From assembly GCA_963747375.1 (NCBI GenBank), contig CAVVFL010000035.1, positions 1 to 64,000 on the forward strand: 64,000 nt of DNA, written 5' to 3'. The DNA comes from Sva-07 sp963747375. GTDB lineage: Bacteria > Actinomycetota > Acidimicrobiia > Acidimicrobiales > Ilumatobacteraceae. Below, piece by piece: positions 35,911-44,565 of the stretch. The notes under the pieces were generated by a model. The model saw only the letters and a program-made list of their open reading frames with translations. It was not told the DNA's origin and ran no database searches. The first letter of the stretch is position 1, and each line of letters opens with the position of its first letter. The translations under genes and the position numbers were made by a program.

Positions 35911-36953
35911 ACCGGGCGGAACCGAGCGCCGACGCCTCGTCCCCAAGGACCTCATCGCGCCCGTTGCGTTCTCCCTCATCCTGACGACCCTCTTCGCCGT
36001 GAACTACATGAGTTCGGGACACGAACCGATCGCCAACGACATGCCGTTCGGCGTCGTGGGGTCGCCCGCGCTCGCCGAGGCCGCCCAGGGCGATCTGTTC
36101 AGCCTCGACATCACCCAGTACGACGACCAGGACGCCGCGACTCAGGCCATGGACCGAGGTGAGATCTACGGAGCGCTCATCACCAGCGACTCGTCGACCG
36201 AACTCATGGTGGTCAACTCCATCAGCGACATCTCACCGCTCGACATCGCCGGCAACTTCGAGAAGGCAGCCACCGCCGCCGGTGAGACGATCAGCGTGAA
36301 GGCCTATGCGCCGACGCCGCTGGCGCCGAAGGACCCCTTCGCTCTTGTAGTGGCAACCCTGCTCGTGGTCCTGCTGATCGGCGGCTACATGTCGGCCGCG
36401 TTGCTGACGACGGCGGTCGGCACTGCATCGGCACGCTGGCGGGGGGTGTGGCTGGCCGGGTTCGCCGTCGTCACAGGGTTGCTTCTGGACATCGTGACCA
36501 CCTATTGGCTCGACGGATTCCCGGAGGATTCGTTCTGGGTGGCCTGGCCCATCTTGTCGTTGATCATCCTGGTCGTGGCACTCTTCGCCGCCGTCATGCG
36601 CCGGGTCCTCGGACCGGCAGGCATCGTCGTCACGCTTGATCGTCATCCTGCAGTTCGGCAACCCGTCATCGGGTGGATCCAACGGCGCTGCCTACCTGAC
36701 GCCGTTCTGGAACGACATCGGGCCCTTCCTGCCACCACGCAACGCGTTCCTGCTGCTTCGCAACACGCTGTACTTCGACGCGAACGGCATTGCCCAACCA
36801 CTCTTCGTGCTGCTCGCCTACATGATCATCGGCGCAGTGATCCTCGGCTTCCTCGACTGGTACCGGACTCCCGAGTTGACCATTCCCGGACTCGACGGCG
36901 ACGACGCAACCCAAGCCGCCGGCGTCGCGATCCCCGTCGGTCCGTTGCCGTAG
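35894..36953 (+). CDS. YhgE/ABC-2-like membrane protein, copy 2, one frame break
   Basis: About 353 aa from a GTG at 35894. Same plan as the gene before: helix LIAPVAFSLILTTLFAVNYM, outer domain NDMPFGVVGSPALAEAAQGD and RGEIYGALITSDSST, then membrane half DPFALVVATLLVVLLIGGYM. A shift near 36635 leads into VILQFGNPSSGGSNGAAYLT, FWNDIGPFLPPRNAFLLLRN and the last helix. The shared MPFGV and GxIYG motifs show the pair arose by duplication. No ATPase gene adjoins, so if they export something they use another energy source or a distant partner. Confidence 0.68.
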
Positions 36954-37007
36954 TCGCGGCAAACCGGGCCGGGCGACGCCGGGTTCGCCGATTGCTAGTT
37001 TCCGAGC

Positions 37008-39284
37008 GTGGCCATTTCGCCGACCTCGACGTCGACTGCGCCGTCGAGCGCCTCGACCTTCATCGCCCCCCTCTTCGGGGCGAGGTTCGACCCACCGCGA
37101 CGCCGGTCGAGCGACGTCGACAGAACAGCCCTGCTGGGGTCGAGCGATGATGGCAGCGACGCCCGACTCGTTGTGATCGCGGCACCGGCCGGTTACGGCA
37201 AGTCCACACTCGCAGCCCAGCTCGATGCCGGCGACGCCACTCGCAGTCGGATGTGGCATCCCATCGAACCCATCGACAACGATCCGGTCGCGTTCGCCGC
37301 CCGCCTGCTCGCGGGCCTCGAGCGACTGGCTCCGATCTCGCCTGAGGTACGGACCGTCATCGAGCGGTCGACGACCCAGATGAACACCGACGTGGTCCCG
37401 ATGCTGCTGTCGGTGGTGCGCCAACGTGAACCGCTGCGGATCACGTTCGACGACGCCCATCACCTCGTCTCGCCGGCCAGTTTGAGCATTCTTCAGCAGA
37501 TCATCGCCGCGATCGGCGATCGCTCGCAGGTGGTCATCGCCACGCGTGTCGCCCCCGACCTCGGGATCGCCCGACTTCGCGCCTCGGGCGACCTCGCCGA
37601 GGTCGGGCCGAACGACCTCGCCATGGACCTCGATGAGACGTCGGTGGTCCTGCGTCTGTTCGGCCTCGAGATGGACGCCGTCGATGTCGAATCGCTGCAT
37701 CACCGAACGGAAGGATGGCCGGCGGGTCTCGCGCTTGCAGGGATCGCCATCGCGAACTCGCCAGGCTCCGGGGCCCCCGTCATCCCGTCGGGCCGCCGGC
37801 GGGAGATTGCCGACTACCTGGTCGATGAGGTGCTCTCCCAGCAGTCCGACGAGGTCCGTTCGTTCCTCGTCCGAATCGCCCTGCTCAGACGGTTCAACGC
37901 CCAACTCTGCGATGCGATGCTTGCTCGGGACGGGTCCCACGACCTCCTCGACCGGCTCGACCGGATCAACCTGTTCGTCGTGCCTCTCGACGACGAACGC
38001 GGCTGGTACCGGTTCCACCACTTGTTCGGCGAACTGCTGAACGACCAGTTCGAACGGATCGGGGCACCCGAACGAGATCTGTTGCTGAACAGAGCGGCGC
38101 TCTGGCATCTCGAACACGGCACCATCGACGAGGCGCTGCACTACGCCCAGCGCAGCAGGGACTTCGCACTTGCGGGCCGGATCGCCCTTGGGCATGGTCC
38201 GAGGCTGATCAGAGCGGGCCAGATCGACACGCTTCGATCCTGGATCGAGCGCTCGACCGACGACGAGATCACCTCCGACGCGGCATTCTGCATCGCCGCG
38301 GGCGGGGTGGCTGCCCTGCTGGGTGAATCGAAGGCCCACCGATTCGTCAACGCCGCCGAGGAGCTCCCGCTCGACGGACCATCCCCTGACGGAGCGTCAT
38401 CGCTTCGCACCTCGTTCACCAACCTTCGGGCGCTGATCGGCAACGATGGATTCGTCCAGATGCTGGCCGATGGCCGCCAGGTCTACGAACTCGAACGCGC
38501 GGCCCACTCACCGTGGATGACGGGCGGCTGTCGGGCGATGGGACAGGCGCTCGTCGGGCTCGGGCGGCCGGCCGAAGCGATCCCCATTCTCGAAGAAGGC
38601 CTGCGCATCTGTGCAGAGTTCTCGATCCGCGGGTACCAGGAGCTCGTGTTCCACGGTCATCTCGCGCTTGCCCATCTCGATCTCTTCGAGTTCGTCGCCG
38701 CAACCAAGCGCGTCGAGGAGGGATCCGCCATCGTGAATCGGAGCGACCTTTCGCAGCCGGTACATGCGCTGGCGCTCTGGACAGCCGAAGCGAACATCGC
38801 GGCGCGAGGTGGTGACGTCGGTCGGGCCCGACGGGCGCTCGCCCAGGTCGAACAGCACTTGGATCTGGCAGCGGCGATGGTGTGGTTCCAAGCAGAACTC
38901 GCCGTTCGGTGTGCCGAAACATGCTGGGCGGTCGGAGATCGGGCCACTGCGAGCCGATTCGCGGACCGCGCCCGCGTGGCACTCAAGATCGTCCCGGACT
39001 CGGACACATTGACCGATCGACTCGCCCACGCCGCCGGCACGGCGAGCGGCCGTGCGATGTTGACACCGGCCGAGCAACAGATCTTCAACCAACTCGCGAC
39101 CCATCTCACCCTCGAGCAGATCGGTGAAGGGCTGTACGTCTCGCGGGCCACCGTCAAGTCTCACGTGGCGTCGATCTACGCGAAGCTCGGTGTCCGCACC
39201 CACGCTCAGGCCGTTTCGGTCCTCCAAGCCGACCCGGCGGCAAGCTCGCGAGCACGACGTGACCGACCGGTTGCGGCGCAATGA
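37008..39284 (+). CDS. MalT-like LuxR regulator (STAND ATPase)
   Basis: 758 aa from GTG 37008. P-loop APAGYGKST (residues 59-67), Walker B-like RITFDDAHHLVS, winged-helix region EIADYLVDEVLSQQSDEVRS, a TPR-like middle (about 370-690), and C-terminal GerE HTH MLTPAEQQIFNQLATHLTLE then YVSRATVKSHVASIYAKLGV. This is the signal-transduction ATPase architecture of MalT. The inducer is not evident. Runs toward the second LuxR ATPase, their stop codons 6 bases apart. Confidence 0.9.
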   Translation: MAISPTSTSTAPSSASTFIAPLFGARFDPPRRRSSDVDRTALLGSSDDGSDARLVVIAAPAGYGKSTLAAQLDAGDATRSRMWHPIEPIDNDPVAFAARLLAGLERLAPISPEVRTVIERSTTQMNTDVVPMLLSVVRQREPLRITFDDAHHLVSPASLSILQQIIAAIGDRSQVVIATRVAPDLGIARLRASGDLAEVGPNDLAMDLDETSVVLRLFGLEMDAVDVESLHHRTEGWPAGLALAGIAIANSPGSGAPVIPSGRRREIADYLVDEVLSQQSDEVRSFLVRIALLRRFNAQLCDAMLARDGSHDLLDRLDRINLFVVPLDDERGWYRFHHLFGELLNDQFERIGAPERDLLLNRAALWHLEHGTIDEALHYAQRSRDFALAGRIALGHGPRLIRAGQIDTLRSWIERSTDDEITSDAAFCIAAGGVAALLGESKAHRFVNAAEELPLDGPSPDGASSLRTSFTNLRALIGNDGFVQMLADGRQVYELERAAHSPWMTGGCRAMGQALVGLGRPAEAIPILEEGLRICAEFSIRGYQELVFHGHLALAHLDLFEFVAATKRVEEGSAIVNRSDLSQPVHALALWTAEANIAARGGDVGRARRALAQVEQHLDLAAAMVWFQAELAVRCAETCWAVGDRATASRFADRARVALKIVPDSDTLTDRLAHAAGTASGRAMLTPAEQQIFNQLATHLTLEQIGEGLYVSRATVKSHVASIYAKLGVRTHAQAVSVLQADPAASSRARRDRPVAAQ

Positions 39285-39290
39285 GACGAG

Positions 39291-42080
39291 TCAACCCAGC
39301 GACGCCGCATTCGCGGGGTCGTCCGTGTCGGCGAACCTGTCGAGGGAGCAGGTCATGAGCTCCCGTGCCGAGTGGATGTCGAGTTTGGTGTAGACGTGCT
39401 CGAGGTGTGTTCGGACGGTCGCTTCCGACACGGTGAGGCGTTCGGCGACCTCCCTGCGGCTGGCGCCAGCCCGAATCAACCGAGCGATTCGCAGTTCCTG
39501 GGGGGTGAGGTGGCCCTCGGGTGTGCGTCGGCGACGCCGTCCTCCCGTCGAGGACAATGCCTCGCGTGCATAGCGTGCCAGAGCGGGCGCACCCGCGGCC
39601 TCGGCGGTCTCGAGCGCCTCGGCAAGAATCCTTCGGGCCTGCGCGGGTCGTCCGCTCGAGCGGAGCATGTCACCGTAGGCAAGCAGTGTCGACGTGCGCT
39701 CCAGCGGTAGCTCGGCGTCGTCATGGAGGGCGAGAGCATCCCGATAGTGGGCCTCGGAGGCACGATGATCCGTCTGCCTCATCGCGAGTTCGGCGCGGCC
39801 GAACGCGGCGGCAACCATGGGATACCGACACGGGAGCCGGCCGGCACAGGAATCGAGCCACGCAAGCACCCGGGCGGCGTCGGTGTCGTGCCCGGCCCGG
39901 GCATGGGCGATCACCGCGCGACCTGCCCAGGGCACGACGCACGGCTCACCGATCCCCAGCTGCTCGGCGATCTGTTCGGCCCTCAGGTAGTTCTGGGATG
40001 CCGCCTGGGGTCTGCCGAGACCGAGGTGCCTGATCCCTTGGAGGTGCAGGAGCCAGATCCGGGAGATGCCCTCGTCCCGCTCGTCGAGCAGCGCTTCGAG
40101 CCGCCGGCAGCATTCGTCGGCCTCTGCCGGGCGATCCAGGTGCATGAGCACGAAGAATCGGACGACCGCGTTGTAGGTCGCCCCCAGCGGAACCAACTCG
40201 GTGAGATCGCCCGCCCGATTGCTCAACTCGAGTGCCTCGCTGAGCCGTCCGCTGCGCGCTGCCACCTCGGCCTCGCCGATGAGCGACATCGTGAGCGCCT
40301 CGGCCGCCCCGCGCTGCTCGGCCACGACCCGAATCGACCGGAAACCTCTCGTGGCGTCATCGAAGCGCTCCAGGTACTTGGAGGCGTGTGCATGGACGCT
40401 GGTGATGCCCCAGGTCCACGCCGGGTCGGCGAGGTCAGGGCGCGGATTCGCAAGCGCCGCCCTGGCGGCGGCGATGGTCGCGCGAAGGCCTTCGGGATCA
40501 CCGGCCACCACGGTCAAGTACCCGTGCGCTGCAGCGGCCCGCAGTCGGAGTGCGTGGTCCGAGCCGGCGGTGAGATCGATCGCTCGTCTGGCCAGCGGAA
40601 GGCAACCCCGGGGACCCAGCACGATGTGCATGCTCAGCGCTTGATCGATGAGCGTCTCACCCGCTGCCGGCGGGTCGTGGGTGAGGAGCAGGTCCACCGC
40701 GTCCGTGAAACATGCCGAAGCCGTGACGTGGTCCCCGCTGGCGTAGAGCGCTCGACCCCTCATTCGCAGCGCTGCGGCGCGGACTTCGGCATCCATCCCG
40801 CCTCTCGACAACGCCCGCTCATACGAACGCGACGCTGCGATCGGGTCCCCCGCACCCAGCAGCGCTTCCGCCTGCGCCAGAAGTAGCGGTGTCGTCGCCA
40901 GTTTCCCGGCCAGCTCGACGGCAGTGGTCAGCTGTGTGGCAGCCGTCTCGAGCGCCCCGACATCGAGCGCCGCCCGACCGGCCCGTTCGAGTGTGGCGAT
41001 GACCTCGGGTGCATCGAGCAGCCCTGCTCGCAACGCGTGCTCACCAGCTTCTGCATCGAGTCCCATCCGAGCCAGCACCTTGAAACTCCGAGCATGGAGC
41101 CGGGCCCGCACCGGGCCCGGCAGATCGTCGTAGAGGGCCTGCGCGAACAGTGGATGCACGAAGCGCACCCGGGTCGGCGTCGTCTGCTCGACCAAGCCGC
41201 TCCGACAGAGTGCCTCGGCGGCCCGGTCGGTCTCGACCTCGCCCAGCCCGGCCACCTCGGCCGCGACGTCCAGGCGAAAGCGGACCCCGAGCACGCTCCC
41301 GGCCCGTACACAACGCAACGCCGCCTGCGAGAGACCGGCGAAGCGGCTGAGCAACAAGCCGTCCGCCTCCAACGCGGGCCAGTTCTCGGCCGTCTCAGCG
41401 TCGATCGCGCCGCGGCCGATGGCCAACGCCACCTGTTCGAGCAGCAAGGGGTTGCCCGCACAGAGCTCCCAGGCCTTGGCGGCTGCGGCGCTCGACAGCG
41501 CCCGCCCGGACCGCTCCGCAATCAACGCGGCCGACCCTTCCGGGCTGAGGGGCTGCAGCACTGCGAGGCGCGCAGCCCCGGTACCGACGAGGCTCGAGGC
41601 CACCTCCCGGGCGCCTTGCGGCCATGCCCGCATCGTCGCGATGACCGCAACCGGCAGTGAACCGATCCGACGACCCAACAATGAGACGAGCTCGAGGGAA
41701 TCCGAGTCGGCCCAATGGAGGTCGTCGAGCATGATCAGCACGCCGTGCTCGGCCGACTCCAGCCATCGCAGCAGTCGGTAGAGCTGTTCCGGTCGCTCCG
41801 TGATCGCGTGCGATCCGGAAGCGAGCGAAGGGCCACCGAGTGCACCGACCGCCTGGTCGAGCACGCCGAACGGTAGCGACGCTTCCATCGCGTCGCCCTG
41901 GCCCACGCCCACACGAACATCGGGCTCGGCCAGTCGTCTCGCCGACTCGAGAATGCTGGTCTTGCCCAGCCCTGCCTCGCCTTCCACGAACAGCACCCCG
42001 CCCCGACCGACGCGCGCTGACCCGAGCAAGTCGGCGACGACCACGCTCACCTCACCGCGCTCCCACAACGGGCTGTCCAT
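39291..42080 (-). CDS. Large LuxR-family AAA/TPR regulator
   Basis: 929 aa, intact. P-loop VEGEAGLGKTS (about 29-39), Walker B GVLIMLDDLHWADSDSLELV, arginine-rich sensor region, TPR-like repeats over residues 350-830, and GerE HTH LTPQELRIARLIRAGASRRE then LTVSEATVRTHLEHVYTKLD. Typical of the LAL (large ATP-binding LuxR) group. Divergent from a three-gene set of small proteins (42346-43470), which it may control. Confidence 0.92.
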   Translation of the reverse strand: MDSPLWERGEVSVVVADLLGSARVGRGGVLFVEGEAGLGKTSILESARRLAEPDVRVGVGQGDAMEASLPFGVLDQAVGALGGPSLASGSHAITERPEQLYRLLRWLESAEHGVLIMLDDLHWADSDSLELVSLLGRRIGSLPVAVIATMRAWPQGAREVASSLVGTGAARLAVLQPLSPEGSAALIAERSGRALSSAAAAKAWELCAGNPLLLEQVALAIGRGAIDAETAENWPALEADGLLLSRFAGLSQAALRCVRAGSVLGVRFRLDVAAEVAGLGEVETDRAAEALCRSGLVEQTTPTRVRFVHPLFAQALYDDLPGPVRARLHARSFKVLARMGLDAEAGEHALRAGLLDAPEVIATLERAGRAALDVGALETAATQLTTAVELAGKLATTPLLLAQAEALLGAGDPIAASRSYERALSRGGMDAEVRAAALRMRGRALYASGDHVTASACFTDAVDLLLTHDPPAAGETLIDQALSMHIVLGPRGCLPLARRAIDLTAGSDHALRLRAAAAHGYLTVVAGDPEGLRATIAAARAALANPRPDLADPAWTWGITSVHAHASKYLERFDDATRGFRSIRVVAEQRGAAEALTMSLIGEAEVAARSGRLSEALELSNRAGDLTELVPLGATYNAVVRFFVLMHLDRPAEADECCRRLEALLDERDEGISRIWLLHLQGIRHLGLGRPQAASQNYLRAEQIAEQLGIGEPCVVPWAGRAVIAHARAGHDTDAARVLAWLDSCAGRLPCRYPMVAAAFGRAELAMRQTDHRASEAHYRDALALHDDAELPLERTSTLLAYGDMLRSSGRPAQARRILAEALETAEAAGAPALARYAREALSSTGGRRRRRTPEGHLTPQELRIARLIRAGASRREVAERLTVSEATVRTHLEHVYTKLDIHSARELMTCSLDRFADTDDPANAASLG

Positions 42081-42345
42081 GCAGCACCCCCTCCGTGTTG
42101 CCTCAGGCTACGCGTCGACAGACGCCCAAGAAATACGACGATCATCGGATGCTGCGACGGCGGATGTCGTCGACACTGATCCGATGCCGGTGGCCGACGC
42201 CGCTCAGGAATTCGTCCTGACGTTGCGTCGTACTCCTGGACGTGGCCCGTGCGGCACGCTGCGTGCAGTCGGCCACGACGACGAGAAGATGTTCGAGGGT
42301 TGGATCGGCCTGATCGGCCTGATCACGGAGTACAGGAGGACCGCC

Positions 42346-42753
42346 ATGGACCATGCGACGACGATGCGGAGCACCTACGAACGGATCAGTGCGGGCGACC
42401 TCGACGGCTTCGCCGCGCTGGTCGCGGACGATTTCGTAGAGCACGATGAGGTGCCGGGTCTTCCTCCCACGAAAGACGGGATGCTCGACTACTTCCGGAT
42501 GCTGCTCGCTGCGTTCCCCGACATGCAGCTCGACGTCGCGGATCTGATCGTCGGCGAGGACAGGGCGGTTGCTCGGGTGGTCGTCACCGCCACGCACAAT
42601 GGCGAGTTCATGGGCATCCCGGCGACGGAGCGGCGCGTGGAGATGCAGCTGATCGACGTCATGCGCTTCGACGACGACGGGCGTGTGTGCGAGCACTGGG
42701 GCGTCGCCGACCTCCTGTCGCTCATGCAGCAGCTCGGCGCCATACCCGAATGA
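42346..42753 (+). CDS. SnoaL-like polyketide-cyclase-fold protein
   Basis: 135 aa with a good AGGAGG six bases before the ATG. RSTYERISAGDLDGFAALVA, DDFVEHDEVPGLPPTKDGML and FPDMQLDVADLIVGEDRAVA are the ester-cyclase/SnoaL order; later GEFMGIPATERRVEMQLIDV and MRFDDDGRVCEHWGVADLLS complete it. His and Asp of the pocket are present. Family members catalyse cyclisation or simply bind small ligands. First of three small genes spaced 20-120 bases apart. Confidence 0.85.
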   Translation: MDHATTMRSTYERISAGDLDGFAALVADDFVEHDEVPGLPPTKDGMLDYFRMLLAAFPDMQLDVADLIVGEDRAVARVVVTATHNGEFMGIPATERRVEMQLIDVMRFDDDGRVCEHWGVADLLSLMQQLGAIPE

Positions 42754-42774
42754 CACGACACGAAAGGTACGGAC

Positions 42775-43089
42775 ATGTGGGCACAACTCATCCAGATGCG
42801 GCTGAAGCCTGGCAAGGACACCGCATTGATGATCGAACAGATCCGAAACGCCGAGCAACCTGGATCCGGACTGGTCCGATCGCTCATGATGCGAGACCAA
42901 CACGACCCCAGCCGGATCTACACGCTGGTGGTGTTCGACAGCGAGGAGAAGGCTCGAGCGCGCGAGCAGGATCCGCGCCGCAGCCAGCTACTCGCTGCTG
43001 CCCGGTCGACCATGGCAGAGATCTTCGAGGGCGCGCCGGAGTTCACCGATCTGGAGATCATCGACGAATGGACCGACGTCACCACGTGA
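42775..43089 (+). CDS. Antibiotic-biosynthesis-monooxygenase (ABM)-like small protein
   Basis: 104 aa dimeric alpha/beta-barrel-like. MWAQLIQMRLKPGKDTALM is a typical ABM beta-1/alpha-1 opening, RIYTLVVFDSEEKARAREQD the second repeat, and the tail ends FTDLEIIDEWTDV. Cofactor-free oxygenases and heme-degrading IsdG proteins share this fold; no His ligand is obvious. Follows the SnoaL-like gene by 21 bases and precedes another small protein. Confidence 0.7.
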   Translation: MWAQLIQMRLKPGKDTALMIEQIRNAEQPGSGLVRSLMMRDQHDPSRIYTLVVFDSEEKARAREQDPRRSQLLAAARSTMAEIFEGAPEFTDLEIIDEWTDVTT

Positions 43090-43206
43090 TGGGAGCGAAG
43101 CAACCGGGTCGCCGCCGCCGCACCGGATCCTCAGCGGCGGGTGGGCACGCCCGACCCACGAGATCCATCCCCACAACCGCGGACGCCGTCCGCAAAGGAG
43201 ACACCG

Positions 43207-43470
43207 ATGATCAAAGTCATCGCAACCCACGACGTCGACGACGTCCAGCACTGGTTCGACTCACCCAAGCGAGCTGAGTTCTTCGAGGCACGCGGCATGA
43301 AGGTCACGCCGTTCCGCGACCCGGCGGGTGAGAGTTCATCCGTCGCTCTCCTCATCGAGACACCGGACATGGCGACGCTCGACGAGGCGCTCGCCGAGCC
43401 CGATGCCGCCGAGGCAGAGAAGTACGACGGCGTCCATGTCCACACCATTCGGATCCTGCTCGCGGAGTGA
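43207..43470 (+). CDS. Conserved small protein of unknown function
   Basis: 87 aa starting MIKVIATHDVDDVQHWFDSP, then AEFFEARGMKVTPFRDPAGE, ending VHTIRILLAE. Predicted alternating strands and helices, possibly another dimeric barrel fold. Shine-Dalgarno AAAGGAG is placed well before ATG 43207. Likely third member of the SnoaL-ABM set. I do not recognise a family. Confidence 0.65.
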   Translation: MIKVIATHDVDDVQHWFDSPKRAEFFEARGMKVTPFRDPAGESSSVALLIETPDMATLDEALAEPDAAEAEKYDGVHVHTIRILLAE

Positions 43471-43893
43471 CAGCGAGGCGCCGGCCTGAGCGCCATCGGA
43501 CGCTGCGCAACCGCCGACCCACATCGCGTCGGCGATCTCGTCGGTCGAGACGGCCGGCGCGGTGCGAAGCCTTCACGTCTTGGACACGTCCCGGAAATCT
43601 GGCCCTCCTAATTTCGAGATCGCTCACCGGGAAGACGCGTCGTCCGAGCGGTGGGCATCGTGAACACACCCCCTCAGGAGCCACATGCGTATTGACCGCT
43701 TCGTTCCTCCAGGAGGACCACCTCGAGATCCGCGACCTGAGGCTCCTGCAGGGAAGGCTGCATTTCCTCATCGGCCCGCACGGGACTCGGTTACGTCCGA
43801 CAGCGCCAGCTCTGCTTGCGGCATCACGGGTGCCGGTGAGGGCGGGGAGGATTCGCTCGACGCGCTCCGCAATGCGATGGCAGTCTGATCTCG
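43471..43893. other. Intergenic stretch before the urease operon
   Basis: About 420 bases. The only gene-like item is the small open frame at 43685-43888. No dyad of note was found in 43471-43680, and I cannot place a urease promoter with confidence. Confidence 0.4.
43685..43888 (+). CDS. Possible small protein ahead of urease
   Basis: 67 codons from an ATG with a good AGGAG five bases upstream. The last part, GITGAGEGGEDSLDALRNAM AV (spaced), has the look of the C-terminus of small actinobacterial proteins ending GGxDSxxALxxAM, but the first 40 residues are proline/arginine-rich and unlike it, so one or two frame slips may be present. It stops 5 bases before ureAB. Confidence 0.35.
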   Translation: MRIDRFVPPGGPPRDPRPEAPAGKAAFPHRPARDSVTSDSASSACGITGAGEGGEDSLDALRNAMAV

Positions 43894-44565
43894 ATGCGAC
43901 TCACACCTCATGAACAGGAACGACTGCTGCTTCACACTGCTGCCGGCGTCGCTCACGCCCGACGCGACCGGGGACTGCTGCTCAACTACCCGGAAGCGGT
44001 CGCCGTGCTCACATCGTGGGTGCTCGAGTCCGCGCGCGACGGGTGCCGTGTTGCCGATCTGATGGAGGACGGCCGACACGTGTTGACGCGCGACGACGTG
44101 ATGGAGGGTGTGCCGGAGATGCTGGCCGAGGTGCAGGTCGAAGCGACCTTCCCTGACGGAACGAAGCTCGTCACCTTGCACGATCCGATCGGCGCCGGCC
44201 AAGCAGTGAACATCGGGCAGTCGTTGATCCCCGGCCAGGTCGTCGGGCCCGACGAGCCGATCGAGATCAATGCGGGACGACCCGTGAACACTCTGCGCGT
44301 CGAGAACGGCGGCGACCGGCCCATCCAGGTCGGTTCGCACTACCACTTTGCCGAGTCCAACCCGTCGCTCGTGTTCGATCGCGAGCAGGCATATGGTCGC
44401 CGCCTCGACATCCCGGCCGGTACCGCCGTGCGGTTCGAACCGGGCATCGCGATGGACGTCGACCTCGTCCCGTTCGTCGGCGCCCGGGTGATCCCGGGTC
44501 TGCGCGGCGCCGTCGGGGGCCCGCTCGACGGACCTCCTGCGTCCGCGACGGGAGCGGCCTCGTGA
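43894..44565 (+). CDS. ureAB: Urease gamma-beta fusion subunit
   Basis: 223 aa. Residues 1-100 are UreA (gamma): MRLTPHEQERLLLHTAAGVA, LLLNYPEAVAVLTSWVLESA, VLTRDDVMEGVPEMLAEVQV. From about 108 it is UreB (beta): IGQSLIPGQVVGPDEPIEIN, RVENGGDRPIQVGSHYHFAE, RLDIPAGTAVRFEPGI. The fusion is in one frame without a break, as in Helicobacter UreA but here with a high-GC codon style like the neighbours. Structural subunit of the nickel urease. Its TGA overlaps the GTG of ureC. Confidence 0.94.
   Translation: MRLTPHEQERLLLHTAAGVAHARRDRGLLLNYPEAVAVLTSWVLESARDGCRVADLMEDGRHVLTRDDVMEGVPEMLAEVQVEATFPDGTKLVTLHDPIGAGQAVNIGQSLIPGQVVGPDEPIEINAGRPVNTLRVENGGDRPIQVGSHYHFAESNPSLVFDREQAYGRRLDIPAGTAVRFEPGIAMDVDLVPFVGARVIPGLRGAVGGPLDGPPASATGAAS

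Noticed and set aside
36666..38339. Minus-strand frame of 557 codons opposite the MalT-like gene
   Set aside because: Shadow of the P-loop regulator; sequence has no domain.
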